Shown here: in pieces, positions 35,455-44,129 of the stretch | How positions within the stretch are numbered: the first letter of the stretch is position 1 | How the letters are laid out: every line of letters starts with the position of its first letter | NCBI GenBank assembly: GCA_964518875.1 | Contig: CAZFHI010000001.1 | Location: 131,126 to 195,125, forward strand | Source: DTU024 sp964518875 | GTDB taxonomy: Bacteria; Bacillota; Clostridia; Christensenellales; Aristaeellaceae | DNA length: 64,000 nucleotides | Direction of reading: 5' to 3' | The notes under the pieces: model-generated | The model's database searches: none | What the model saw: the letters and a program-made list of their open reading frames with translations, nothing else | Told to the model about the DNA's origin: nothing | Translations under genes and position numbers: made by a program

Positions 35455-37469
35455 CCGCCTATGGTCGCCCTTATCCTGCGCACGCCGGCGGACGAGCTGC
35501 TCTCTTTCTGTATCTTAAATGAGCCAAGCGCTCCCGTATGCGTCGCGTGCGGGCCGCCGCACACTTCTTTGCTGAAGTCACCCATGGTGTACACCTTTAC
35601 GCGGTCGCCGTACTTATCTTCAAACAAGCCTATGGCGCCTTGCTTTTTGGCTTCTTCAAAGGTCATTTCTTCACATGTTACAGGCATATCCGCCTTTATG
35701 GCTTCGTTTACAAGCCTTTCAACCTCCGCTATTTCATCAGACGTCATCTTGCGTCCGAATGAAAAGTCAAAGCGCAGGCGCTCCGCGGTTATGTTTGAGC
35801 CGCGCTGGGTCACTTCGTCGCCTAATACCCTGCGCAGCGCCGCCTGCAGAAGGTGTGTGGCGGTATGCAAGTTTGTAGTCTGCTCGCTGTGGTCCGCCAG
35901 CCCGCCTTTAAAGCGCTGCTCGGCGCCCGCGTGGCTCTTTTGCTGGTGCTCCTTAAAGCGCCTTGCGAAGTCCTCTTCGTTTACCAGCAGGTTATTTTCT
36001 TTTGCCATTTCTACGGTCATCTCTATCGGGAAGCCGTAGGTATCGTAAAGCTTGAACGCATCACGGCCGGGTATCGTCTTAAGAAAAGACAAAGCGTTCC
36101 TTAGCTCTTTAATAAAATCATCAAGTGAAATTTTGCTGTTTGTAAAGTCCTTCGCGGCTTGCTTAACGGGCCGCATTTCCGGGGTAGAGCTTATTTTTTT
36201 CAATATGCTCAGCGCTTTTTCATTTACGGCTTTTTTGCTTTCTTCCCCCGCGTTTTCCTTAAGCTCCAGGGCGCGGTTAAGCACATCGGCTATAAGGCTT
36301 GTGTTGTTGCTTATGTTTCTCAGCACCTTTTCAAACATCTTTGTGCCTTGCTTTATTGTGTGCTTGAAGCGTTCCTCCTCCAAACCAAGCTGCTCTATAA
36401 TGAACGCTTCGTTAGACTTAAGCTCAGGATAGGCCGCGCTGTATTCTTCTATTATCACTTTGGCTAATTCCTGCGTAAAGCCGTCGCTTAAGTTAAGCAA
36501 AGTGCCGTAGCGCACTGCGCGGCGTATAAGCCTTCTTAGCACGTAGCCCTGGTCCACGTTGGAAGGCGTAACGGCCCTCTGGTCGCCCAGTATAAACGTT
36601 GACGTGCGGACATGGTCCGCCACTATGCGGAAAGCCCTTACAGTAGCTTCATCAGAGCCCGCATATTTAATGCCTGAAAGCTCTTCTATTTTATTTATGA
36701 CAGGCATAAAAAGCTCTGTTTCATACACGCTTTTTTGACCCGTAAGCGTGCATATTATGCGCTCAAGCCCCATGCCCGTATCCACGTTCTTCTGCTTTAA
36801 CGGTTCAAAGCTACCGTCCTTGGTTTTGTTGTACTGCATAAAGACGTCGTTCCAGATTTCAAGGTAACGCCCGCAGGAGCATGCCGGAGAGCAGTTTTCA
36901 GAGCACGGCGGCTTATCCGTTATGTAGAACATCTCGGTGTCGGGACCGCAAGGGCCCGTAATACCCGCGGGGCCCCACCAGTTGTGCTTTTTATCAAGGT
37001 AGAATATGTTTTCCCGGTTAAGGCCGCATTCTTCCCAAAGCCTGGCGCTCTCCTCGTCGCGGGGGGCGTCCTTGTCGCCTTCAAACACGGTAACGGCTAT
37101 CCTGTCCTTTGGAATGCCAAGGTATTTTTCGTCGGTCAGAAACTCCCAGCTCCAGGGTATCATTTCTTCTTTAAAGTAATCCCCCAGAGACCAGTTGCCG
37201 AGCATCTCAAAGAATGTAAGATGGCTGTCGTCGCCCACGTCGTCTATATCGCCCGTGCGAATGCACTTTTGCACATCGGCAAGACGCCTGCCATCAGGAT
37301 GCGGCTGCCCCATAAGGTACGGCACGAGCGGGTGCATGCCCGCCGTGGTAAAGAGCACGGTGGGGTCGTTCTCCGGTATTACGGAGCTTGATGATATAAT
37401 CGCGTGATTTTTTTCCCTGAAAAAGTCAAGGAACATCTCGCGCATGCCCTGAGCTGTTATTTGCTTCAT
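35451..37469 (-). CDS. alaS: Alanyl-tRNA synthetase, short form without DHHA1/C-Ala domains
   Basis: This 672-residue class II synthetase charges tRNA(Ala). Motif 2 and the active-site region are visible (TFFEMLGNWSLGDYFKEE), and GMGLERI is motif 3. The editing domain has zinc ligands His535/His539 in HTATHLL and Cys637/His641 in CGGPHATH. The protein stops about 30 residues after the editing domain, so the DHHA1 and C-Ala parts that bring usual bacterial AlaRS to about 870 residues are absent. An extra helical stretch (about 370-455) precedes DAFKLYDTYGFP. The wording AGMHPLVPYLMGQPHPDGRR and CIRTGDIDDVGDDSHLTF reminds me of Patescibacteria-type enzymes. No frameshift is involved: the GNAT gene starts within the stop codon. 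Confidence 0.93.
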   Translation of the reverse strand: MKQITAQGMREMFLDFFREKNHAIISSSSVIPENDPTVLFTTAGMHPLVPYLMGQPHPDGRRLADVQKCIRTGDIDDVGDDSHLTFFEMLGNWSLGDYFKEEMIPWSWEFLTDEKYLGIPKDRIAVTVFEGDKDAPRDEESARLWEECGLNRENIFYLDKKHNWWGPAGITGPCGPDTEMFYITDKPPCSENCSPACSCGRYLEIWNDVFMQYNKTKDGSFEPLKQKNVDTGMGLERIICTLTGQKSVYETELFMPVINKIEELSGIKYAGSDEATVRAFRIVADHVRTSTFILGDQRAVTPSNVDQGYVLRRLIRRAVRYGTLLNLSDGFTQELAKVIIEEYSAAYPELKSNEAFIIEQLGLEEERFKHTIKQGTKMFEKVLRNISNNTSLIADVLNRALELKENAGEESKKAVNEKALSILKKISSTPEMRPVKQAAKDFTNSKISLDDFIKELRNALSFLKTIPGRDAFKLYDTYGFPIEMTVEMAKENNLLVNEEDFARRFKEHQQKSHAGAEQRFKGGLADHSEQTTNLHTATHLLQAALRRVLGDEVTQRGSNITAERLRFDFSFGRKMTSDEIAEVERLVNEAIKADMPVTCEEMTFEEAKKQGAIGLFEDKYGDRVKVYTMGDFSKEVCGGPHATHTGALGSFKIQKESSSSAGVRRIRATIGG

Positions 37470-37477
37470 ATGTTCTC

Positions 37478-38470
37478 CTATGCAATATCTACAAGTTTAA
37501 GCAGTACTTTAAGCGCGCCTTCCATATCGCGCATGTCTATAACCTCGTTCGGGCTGTGCACATAGCGGCATGGTATGGATATAACGCCCGCCGGAACGCC
37601 GCCCTTCGAGTGCTGTATAGCGCCGCCGTCCGTACCGCCGTACGGCAGCACTTCCCTCTGCATTTTAACGTCTGCCTGCTCGGCCGCGTCAAATATTAAA
37701 TCTCTTACGGAAGCCGACGCTATAAGGGATCTGTCCATAAACTTATTGGCAGGGCCGTCGCCTAAGTTAAGCTGCGGGAGCTTGACTTCAGGCGTATCGC
37801 CTGAGCCCGTCACGTCAAGCGCTATGCCCATATCAGGCGAAACGCTGTACACCGCTACCGTGGCGCCCCTTAAACCTACTTCTTCCTGGGTTGAAAATAC
37901 GCCGACTATGGTGTTCTTCTGCCCTTCGGCATTTAAAAGCAGCTCAACAAGCAGCGCGCACGCCGAGCGGTTGTCAAGGGCCGGGCCCGATACTTTGAAC
38001 TTACCTATGTCGCATATATCAGGGAATACGACGCACATGTCGCCAAGGTTTACGTAGCTTTCCGCTTCCTCGCGGTCCTTAGCGCCTATATCCACAAAGC
38101 AGTTTGAAAAGCCGGGCTTGCCGTTTTTTACGGGCTCTATTGAAATTACGCCGTCCGTGCCGTTTTCAAACACGACGTGGCGCGAGTTGTAAAGCTCCAA
38201 GCTTATGCCCCCTACCGGCTGCACGCGCAGGAAGCCCTCTTTTTCTATGGCCGATACTACAAAGCCTATCTGGTCCATATGCGCGCTGAACATAATGCGC
38301 TTGGCGTCGTCGTCCGTACCGTACTTTTCTACTATTATGTTGCCTAAAGCGTCCTCGTGCAGGCTGTCTACGTGCCCTGCAAGGAGTGTTTTTATAGTGT
38401 CTGCAACCGTCTTTTCGCTTCCTGAAGGGCCAAAAGATTGCATAAGTGTTTTTAATGTGTTGCGAAGCAT
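37478..38470 (-). CDS. M42-family aminopeptidase (third of three paralogues)
   Basis: This 330-residue dinuclear metallo-aminopeptidase belongs to the TET/FrvX/glutamyl aminopeptidase family, which forms self-assembling dodecamers that trim peptides. Metal and catalytic residues are visible as SAHMDQIGFVV, PALDNRSACALLV, TQEEVGLRGA, GIALDVTGSGD and the late His in RYVHSPNEVID. AGGAGG lies upstream of the ATG. It follows two related genes on the same strand and lies eight bases before alaS. Confidence 0.92.
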   Translation of the reverse strand: MLRNTLKTLMQSFGPSGSEKTVADTIKTLLAGHVDSLHEDALGNIIVEKYGTDDDAKRIMFSAHMDQIGFVVSAIEKEGFLRVQPVGGISLELYNSRHVVFENGTDGVISIEPVKNGKPGFSNCFVDIGAKDREEAESYVNLGDMCVVFPDICDIGKFKVSGPALDNRSACALLVELLLNAEGQKNTIVGVFSTQEEVGLRGATVAVYSVSPDMGIALDVTGSGDTPEVKLPQLNLGDGPANKFMDRSLIASASVRDLIFDAAEQADVKMQREVLPYGGTDGGAIQHSKGGVPAGVISIPCRYVHSPNEVIDMRDMEGALKVLLKLVDIA

Positions 38471-38485
38471 TGGTTTACCTCCTGA

Positions 38486-39490
38486 TTATAAAGTATTTAA
38501 AAACGCGTCCGCCAGAGCGTATTGTGAATCTATATCATCCTTGCAGCATACGTTGCTTGGAGAATGTATGTACCTGCACGGCACTGAAAGCACTACCGTT
38601 TTAGCGCCCGCGCGCGAGCGCTGGAAGGAAGCGGCGTCGTTGCCTCCTGTAACTCCGCGCTTAACCTGCGCTTTTATGCCGTTATCATCAGCCGTTTCAA
38701 GCATCAGTTTAAATAAATCTCTATTCGCTATGCTGCCTTTGTCCATAAAGCTTACCGCCACGCCTTCGCCCATGTGTAATACGCGCTGGCTGTAGGGCGT
38801 GTCGCCAAGATCGTTGCAGGCTGTGCCTTCAAGCACCACGGCTATATCCGCATTAACCAGGTACGCAGCGCCCTTAGACCCTCTTAAGCCTACCTCTTCC
38901 TGTGTAACAAAGCATACGCTCAAGTCGCACGGATAGTCGTTTTTGAGCAGGCGCAGCAGGTTGTAGCAGCCCACGCGGTCGTCCAGCGCTTTAGACACTA
39001 TGCAGTTTTCCCCAAACTCCTCATAGCTTGAAACAAACGACGCGTATGAAGCGAGAGGCGCTTTTTCCTCTGCCTCCGCCTTGTCTTTAGCGCCTATGTC
39101 TATATAAAGGCCATCAAAGTCGAGCACCTTTTTCCTGTCCTCTTTTGTCTGAAGGTGTATGGCTTTAGCGCCTATTATTCCAGGGATCTCTTCATTTACT
39201 ATTACCCACTTGCTTACTATTACGCGCGGGTCTATGCCGCCTATCGGGCGTATGCGGAGCATTCCGTCTTCCGTATGCCCCCATACTATAAAGCCGACTT
39301 CGTCCATATGGGCGGCGAGCGCCACATGCGGGGCGTCCGGGTTGCTGCCCTTCTTCCTGCATATAACGTTTCCCATGCGGTCTATGGTTACGTCGTCGCA
39401 AAGCTTTTTGGCTTCTTCAAATATATATTTGCGTACCAGCCGCTCGTTGCCGGAGGGGCCGTTCAAGCCGCAAAGTGTTTTCAAATCCAT
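38486..39490 (-). CDS. M42-family aminopeptidase (second of three paralogues)
   Basis: This 334-residue paralogue has the same set of motifs: AAHMDEVGFIV, KALDDRVGCYNLL, TQEEVGLRGSK, the E-containing ligand segment AVVLEGTACND (Glu where the other two have Asp) and RYIHSPSNVC. I place the start at the ATG at 39490, seven bases after GGAGG and inside the last codons of the preceding gene. Five in-frame codons upstream would include the ribosome binding site. The Asp-to-Glu change at the last carboxylate ligand suggests a different substrate or metal preference. Confidence 0.92.
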   Translation of the reverse strand: MDLKTLCGLNGPSGNERLVRKYIFEEAKKLCDDVTIDRMGNVICRKKGSNPDAPHVALAAHMDEVGFIVWGHTEDGMLRIRPIGGIDPRVIVSKWVIVNEEIPGIIGAKAIHLQTKEDRKKVLDFDGLYIDIGAKDKAEAEEKAPLASYASFVSSYEEFGENCIVSKALDDRVGCYNLLRLLKNDYPCDLSVCFVTQEEVGLRGSKGAAYLVNADIAVVLEGTACNDLGDTPYSQRVLHMGEGVAVSFMDKGSIANRDLFKLMLETADDNGIKAQVKRGVTGGNDAASFQRSRAGAKTVVLSVPCRYIHSPSNVCCKDDIDSQYALADAFLNTL

Positions 39491-40521
39491 AGTTCTTCCT
39501 CCCAATCGGCGCTTACCTTTTGCGCAAAGTTCGCAAGCAGCCTCGCCGCGTCGTCTATGCAGCGCGTGTCTATGTTTTCTACGCTCGTGTGCATGTACTT
39601 AAGCGGCAGCTCTATAAGCACGGCGGGTATGCCCGCGCGCTGCACCGACAAATTGTCCAAATCGGTAGAAGTGTAGCTGCGCGCGACGCTTGTCTGCAGG
39701 CGCACATTCTGCTCGTCCGCGGTTTCCTGAAGCTTATCGCGCAGAAAGCTGTTTATATACGGGCCCTTGCTCGCTACAACGGCGTCTATGTCGTTGGTGC
39801 GGCACGGATCCGAATCCGGCGTGTGCGCATGGCACACGTCGAGCGCTACGCCAAAATCAGGATTTATTCCAAAGGCCGCGGTCTTTGCGCCGTATAAGCC
39901 TATCTCTTCCTGACATGTCGCGACAAAATACAGATCAGCTTCGTGCTTCATGTTTTGCAAAAGCTGCATCGCCCTGTAAAGTATGGTAACGCAGGCCCTG
40001 TCGTCACAGGTTTTTACGGCTATGCGGTTGTTAAGAAGATCCACAAAGCGGTACTCAAGCTGCACCTCGTCCCCTACGCACACCCTGGATTTAACCGCTT
40101 CGGCGCTCATGCCAAGATCCACATACAAATCTGTGAGCGAATAGTTCTTGCCGCGCTCTTCTTCGGTAAGCAGGTGCGGGGCTTTGGCGCCCACGACGCC
40201 CGTAAGCGCGCCGTCTTTTGCAAGAACCTTTACGCGCATGGCGGGCAGAATACGCGGATCCACGCCGCCCACCTGCGCGACGCGCAGGCTTCCGTCCTCT
40301 TCTATGCGGCTTACCATAAGGCCTATTTCATCCAAATGGGCTGCAAACATAATTTTAGGGCCCTTGCCGGACTTATGAGCGATTACGCTGTTTGTGGAGT
40401 TTATTACTACGTCGTCAGCGAGCGGTTCCCACTTGGACTTTATGTACTCCGCAACTCGTATCTCATTGCCTGTTAAGCCAGGAAGAGCCGTAACTTCTTT
40501 TAAGAATTGCTTATGCTCCAT
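39481..40521 (-). CDS. M42-family aminopeptidase (first of three paralogues)
   Basis: This 346-residue paralogue is the first gene of the operon. Motifs are AAHLDEIGLMVSR, VKTCDDRACVTIL (Cys replaces the usual Leu before the bridging Asp), TCQEEIGLYGAK, VALDVCHAHTPDSD and KYMHTSVENID. It is the most diverged of the three. Having three different M42 subunits in one operon raises the possibility of a mixed TET-like assembly, as reported for archaeal TET proteins. GGAAGC-type purines precede the ATG. Confidence 0.92.
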   Translation of the reverse strand: MEHKQFLKEVTALPGLTGNEIRVAEYIKSKWEPLADDVVINSTNSVIAHKSGKGPKIMFAAHLDEIGLMVSRIEEDGSLRVAQVGGVDPRILPAMRVKVLAKDGALTGVVGAKAPHLLTEEERGKNYSLTDLYVDLGMSAEAVKSRVCVGDEVQLEYRFVDLLNNRIAVKTCDDRACVTILYRAMQLLQNMKHEADLYFVATCQEEIGLYGAKTAAFGINPDFGVALDVCHAHTPDSDPCRTNDIDAVVASKGPYINSFLRDKLQETADEQNVRLQTSVARSYTSTDLDNLSVQRAGIPAVLIELPLKYMHTSVENIDTRCIDDAARLLANFAQKVSADWEEELWI

Positions 40522-40556
40522 ACAAGCTTCCTTTCCCTTCTAAAAAAACTAACGAT

Positions 40557-40585
40557 ATTATAGCACTTGCGTCGGCAAAAGACAA
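40557..40585 (-). promoter_or_regulatory. Promoter of the M42-alaS-rqcH operon
   Basis: On the minus strand TTGTCT (40585-40580) and a perfect TATAAT (40562-40557) are 17 bases apart, about 35 bases before the first M42 start. There is no room for a T-box leader, although alaS is in the operon. Confidence 0.7.
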
Positions 40586-40839
40586 CGAACGCGTAAGCAG
40601 CCCTGAACAGGGCCGCTCATAATCCAGACGAAGCTTTTCGCGCTTCGGCAAGAAACGCGCTTCGCCTAATCGCTTAAGATTAAGAAATCAATAAAATATA
40701 AGGAATTCACCGCCGCGCAACGCAAAAGAAATTACAGCGCTTCGCTTTTCGTAATTTGATAAGCGATATGCCCTGATTAAGCTTATTAAACAACGCCTTG
40801 TTTGAATTAAGGTAATTTATAGCCTTAAAAGTCAAATAT

Positions 40840-41010
40840 TTAAACTGTCCTAGAGAGGTCTTTTTTTGCGTTATTCCTGCTTTCAGCGCATGAAGCGCAG
40901 TATGGGCAGGAAGAGCAGGATGAGCGCGGCGATTTGCCGCCTTTAACGTTTTTCCACAGTATAATCGCAGCTGAAGCGGCTATTGCCGCGCCTATTATGA
41001 TGCTCCACAT
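40840..41010 (-). CDS. FeoB-associated Cys-rich membrane protein (56 aa)
   Basis: This 56-residue protein starts with AAAGGA six bases before the ATG. One membrane helix occupies about residues 3-19 (SIIIGAAIAASAAIILW), followed by a basic stretch and a Cys-rich tail SSCSSCPYCASCAES with four cysteines. This matches the small proteins encoded after feoB in many Firmicutes, which are thought to act as a FeoC-like or iron-relay partner. It lies 45 bases downstream of feoB. It is short and easily missed. Confidence 0.9.
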   Translation of the reverse strand: MWSIIIGAAIAASAAIILWKNVKGGKSPRSSCSSCPYCASCAESRNNAKKDLSRTV

Positions 41011-41054
41011 AGTCGTCCTTTCATGATTGTTTGAGTTTTATTAAAACAGATTAA

Positions 41055-43199
41055 CTAATTCGCTATCGCCGCTTTTGCTTCGGGCGTTCTTTCCTTTCTG
41101 AAAAGCAGATATACGCATATGGCGAATACAAGTATCGCGGCAATTGTAGCCGCGCTGAACGGCACCTCGTTTACTGCTAAACCTATAAGCTGATAAACTA
41201 TAAGCGATATAGCGTAAGAGCCTAAATTCTGGAACAATATCGCAAACCAGAACAGCTTTTTGCTGCTTATCTCCCTGTACAATACGCTTACCGAGGCTAA
41301 GCACGGCGTATTAAACAGGTTGAACAGCAGGAAAGACACAGCTACCATGTTGGCAGGGAAAAAGCTCGTGTAAAAAGCGTGCCCGCTCGCAACATAGCTG
41401 TCAACTTCTCCAAGTCCCGCCAGTATGTTCATGGTAGAGGTTATGGCTTCCTTAGCGGTAAAGCCCGCGAACGTCGCGGCTACCGCCTGCCAGTTGCCAA
41501 ATCCAAGAGGTATAAATATGAATGAAATGGCTCCGCCTATTACAGCTAAAAAGCTGCTTTCAACTTCGACAAGGCCGAAGCCTTCTTCAGAAAAACCAAA
41601 GCTTCCAAGGAACCACATAAGAACGCACATAGCAAATATTATAGTGCCGGCTCTTTTTAAATAAGCTAGCACCTTAATGCCCGTTTCACGCAGAACGCCT
41701 TTAACGCTCGGCCATCTGTACTCCGGCAGCTCCATAACGAAGGGCGCAGGCTCCCCTGCAAAAAGCCTTGTTTTTTTCATTATTACTGAAGCCATTATAA
41801 CTACGGCTATAGACGTGAAATATACAAGCGGCGCAACCCACCATGCCCCGCCCATTATAAACGCCGATATAAGGGCTATTACGGGCAGCTTCGCGCTGCA
41901 TGGCACCGCCGTTGTAGTAATCATAGTCATGTCGCGGTCTCGTCTGTCCTCTATCGTCCTTGTCGCCATAATGCCGGGGACTCCGCAGCCGCTTGATACG
42001 AAGAATGACAAAAAGCTTTTCCCCGAAAGCCCGAAGCGCCTGAAAAGCCTGTCCATAATGAAAGCGACCCTTGCCATATACCCGCTGCCCTGCAGAAAGG
42101 CAAGGAAAAGGAAAACAAGCGCCATCTGCGGCACAAAACCAAGGGGCGCTGCAACGCCGCTTAATATCCCGTCGTTCACAAGGGAAGCAAGCCAGGGCGC
42201 GGCGCCCGCGTTTTGCATAAGCTCCGTCATATTGCCTATTATGTATTCGCCAAACAGCGTATCATTGGTCCAGTCCGTAACTATTTTGCCCAAGCCATAT
42301 ATGGCGAGGTAATACATAAGGCACATAACGCCGGCGAATATGGGCAGCGCGAGCCATCTGTTTGTAAGAACCTTGTCTATCTTGTCTGACGCCGTTTCTC
42401 TTACGTTTTTTCTATAATATGCTCCGTCAAGAATCTCCGCTATACGCGTGTAGCGCTCGTCCGTAATAATACTCTCCGTTTCGTCGTCGTACGCGCTTTC
42501 CAGGCTTTCAATTATTTTATCAAGCTTTTCTTTTACAGCTCCGCTTACGTTAAATTCCCGCATTATTTTTTCGTCTTTTTCCAACAGCTTAATGGCGTAC
42601 CAGTAAGACCTTTCTTCAGGAATGCCTGGAACGTTAAAGCTCTGTATGCTTTTTATGGCTTCATCTATCAGCTCGTCAAACGCAAACGCCTTTCGCTGCG
42701 TGTTTCTTTCAAACGCTTCAACGCACGCGTTTATAAGCTCTTCTACGCCTGTCTTCTTTAATGCGGATATGCCGACCACCGGGCAGCGAAGCCTAGCTGA
42801 AAGCGCCTTCAAATCTATCTTATCGCCGTTTTTATTTACGGCGTCCATAAAGTTAACCGCGATTACAACAGGAATATTAAGCTCCATAAGCTGCGTAGTA
42901 AGATAGAGGTTACGTTCCAAATTGCTGCCGTCAACTATGTTTAGTATTACATCCGGACTTTCATATAAAAGATAGTTTCTCGTTATAACTTCTTCCGCGG
43001 TGTATGGCGAAAGCGAGTAGATGCCCGGCAAGTCCTGAAGCGTTATGTAATCCCTGCCTCTTATTTTGCCTTCCTTCTTTTCCACCGTAACTCCCGGCCA
43101 GTTGCCGACAAATTGGTTTGAACCCGTCAACGCGTTAAACAGCGTTGTTTTACCGCTGTTCGGGTTGCCGGCAAGAGCAATCGTAGCGCCTGCTTTCAT
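41055..43199 (-). CDS. feoB: Ferrous iron transporter FeoB
   Basis: This 714-residue Fe(II) uptake protein has an N-terminal G domain: G1 GNPNSGKTTLF at about 11-21, the G2/G3 regions FVGNWPGVTVEKKEG and LQDLPGIYSLSPY, and the G4-like VNFMDA. A helical GDI-like domain follows, then a membrane domain with two Gate motifs and conserved Cys in SSGCGVPGI and TTAVPCSAKLP. The length is normal. AGGAGG precedes the ATG. Its own operator-like palindrome lies just upstream, separated from feoA by about 275 bases. Confidence 0.96.
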   Translation of the reverse strand: MKAGATIALAGNPNSGKTTLFNALTGSNQFVGNWPGVTVEKKEGKIRGRDYITLQDLPGIYSLSPYTAEEVITRNYLLYESPDVILNIVDGSNLERNLYLTTQLMELNIPVVIAVNFMDAVNKNGDKIDLKALSARLRCPVVGISALKKTGVEELINACVEAFERNTQRKAFAFDELIDEAIKSIQSFNVPGIPEERSYWYAIKLLEKDEKIMREFNVSGAVKEKLDKIIESLESAYDDETESIITDERYTRIAEILDGAYYRKNVRETASDKIDKVLTNRWLALPIFAGVMCLMYYLAIYGLGKIVTDWTNDTLFGEYIIGNMTELMQNAGAAPWLASLVNDGILSGVAAPLGFVPQMALVFLFLAFLQGSGYMARVAFIMDRLFRRFGLSGKSFLSFFVSSGCGVPGIMATRTIEDRRDRDMTMITTTAVPCSAKLPVIALISAFIMGGAWWVAPLVYFTSIAVVIMASVIMKKTRLFAGEPAPFVMELPEYRWPSVKGVLRETGIKVLAYLKRAGTIIFAMCVLMWFLGSFGFSEEGFGLVEVESSFLAVIGGAISFIFIPLGFGNWQAVAATFAGFTAKEAITSTMNILAGLGEVDSYVASGHAFYTSFFPANMVAVSFLLFNLFNTPCLASVSVLYREISSKKLFWFAILFQNLGSYAISLIVYQLIGLAVNEVPFSAATIAAILVFAICVYLLFRKERTPEAKAAIAN

Positions 43200-43223
43200 A
43201 ATCCCCTCCTAAAATAGAACTTT

Positions 43224-43241
43224 AGTTAGAAGCATCTAACT
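43224..43241 (-). promoter_or_regulatory. DtxR-type operator upstream of feoB
   Basis: The palindrome AGTTAG-N6-CTAACT has the same arm sequence and spacer as two sites upstream of feoA. It lies 25 bases before the feoB ATG. It is probably bound by the iron regulator encoded at 44130-44501. Confidence 0.7.
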
Positions 43242-43474
43242 CGTTTGGTAAAAAAAAATTGCAGAAATTTTGCGAAAAATTTTTTTAACAAAGCCTGTTG
43301 CGCAAAAAGCAGCAGCGCCGCGGCGCGCTGAATAAATCCGCTTAATATAAGCGCGCGCAGTTATGCTTATAAACACTTGCATAGTAAGCAAATGAAAATT
43401 CACGCGCAACGCCCGGCAAAAGCGGCATGCTGCGCGCTCACGCGCAGCAAATACGCATTTTTTCAGCGCATATT

Positions 43475-43696
43475 TTACTCTATCTCTATGCTCGCCGCTT
43501 CATTTTTGCGCAGGAACAATTCGTAGCCCCTTAGCGTAACTTCTACCGGGTCGCCTAACGGCGCCGTCTTCTTTACATAGATGTCAACGCCTTTTACTAT
43601 GCCCATGTCCATAATGCGCCTTTTTACAGGCCCGTCCCCATGGAGCTTTTTCACTTTAACAGTGCTGCCTATTTTGGCGTCCTCGAGCGTTTTCAC
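43475..43696 (-). CDS. feoA: FeoA-family protein (second copy)
   Basis: This 73-residue SH3-like protein is predicted to modulate FeoB. The core PVKRRIMDMGIVKGVDIYVKK and LRGYELFLRKNEAASIEI match FeoA. It starts at a GTG five bases after GGAGGAGG; an upstream in-frame extension has no site. It lies 13 bases after the first feoA. Confidence 0.9.
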   Translation of the reverse strand: MKTLEDAKIGSTVKVKKLHGDGPVKRRIMDMGIVKGVDIYVKKTAPLGDPVEVTLRGYELFLRKNEAASIEIE

Positions 43697-43709
43697 TTTT
43701 TCCTCCTCC

Positions 43710-43922
43710 CTACGCAACCTTAATGTTGCTGGCAAGCTTTTTGTCAAGAGCCAACCGCGTGTTTTTTGCTTCCACAATAATGTTTCCGCCTACGCAGGAA
43801 ATAACGCGCAGGCTGCTGCCTTCTGAAAGACCCATGTCGCAAAGGCGGCGTTTAACTTCCGGCGTTCCGAAAATGCGCAGCACCTTGCTTTCTTCACCTG
43901 TTCTAAGCATTGTAAGCGGCAT
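43710..43922 (-). CDS. feoA: FeoA-family protein (first copy)
   Basis: This 70-residue protein has the FeoA core EVKRRLCDMGLSEGSSLRV and ends VEAKNTRLALDKKLASNI, the usual C-terminal strand. It is the first gene of the feoA-feoA-feoB-partner locus and is directly downstream of two operator palindromes. GGAGGGTTG precedes the ATG. Tandem feoA genes before feoB are common in clostridia. Confidence 0.9.
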   Translation of the reverse strand: MPLTMLRTGEESKVLRIFGTPEVKRRLCDMGLSEGSSLRVISCVGGNIIVEAKNTRLALDKKLASNIKVA

Positions 43923-43944
43923 AACAACCCTCCATAAGCTAAAA

Positions 43945-43966
43945 TTAGTTAGTTCATTCTAACTAA
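43945..43966 (-). promoter_or_regulatory. DtxR-type operator 1 upstream of feoA
   Basis: TTAGTTAG-N6-CTAACTAA is a perfect palindrome with eight-base arms, similar in layout to DtxR/IdeR boxes. It lies between the feo promoter and the first feoA start. Confidence 0.75.
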
Positions 43967-43968
43967 TA

Positions 43969-43984
43969 GTTAGTCTAATCTAAC
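43969..43984 (-). promoter_or_regulatory. DtxR-type operator 2 overlapping the feo promoter
   Basis: GTTAG-N6-CTAAC has the same geometry as the neighbouring site and covers the predicted -10 element, which would give repression when iron-bound regulator is present. Confidence 0.75.
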
Positions 43985-44000
43985 GTTTTTGAAATGTCAA
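43972..44000 (-). promoter_or_regulatory. Promoter of the feo operon
   Basis: On the minus strand a perfect TTGACA (44000-43995) and TAGACT (43977-43972) are 17 bases apart. The -10 lies inside operator 2. Confidence 0.65.
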
Positions 44001-44074
44001 TGCCTTTTTGTTTTTTTTGTAAAAAAACGGGTATATATTTTTAAACTGCTTAAAAAGCCGTTGTTTTTTATGGT

Positions 44075-44103
44075 TTTACATAAAAGCTTAAAGATGGTAT
44101 AAT
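44075..44103 (+). promoter_or_regulatory. Promoter of the DtxR-family regulator
   Basis: TTTACA (44075-44080) and a perfect TATAAT (44098-44103) are 17 bases apart, immediately before the regulator. No operator palindrome overlaps it, so autoregulation is not evident. Confidence 0.7.
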
Positions 44104-44129
44104 CTTTGCAAATTTAAGGAGTGGTTTAT

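Noticed and set aside
35400..35460. Frameshift hiding the AlaRS C-terminal domains
   Set aside because: The GNAT gene begins inside the alaS stop and fills the following sequence; no DHHA1-like sequence is present in any frame downstream.
40586..40839. Terminator after the FeoB-associated gene
   Set aside because: GCCCTG/CAGGGC near 40600-40614 forms a stem but has no T tract on the minus strand and lies more than 200 bases away. I could not settle on an end signal.
43945..43984. Mobile-element inverted repeats
   Set aside because: The palindromes recur only around feo genes, there is no transposase or target duplication, and they overlap the promoter, so an operator is the better reading.
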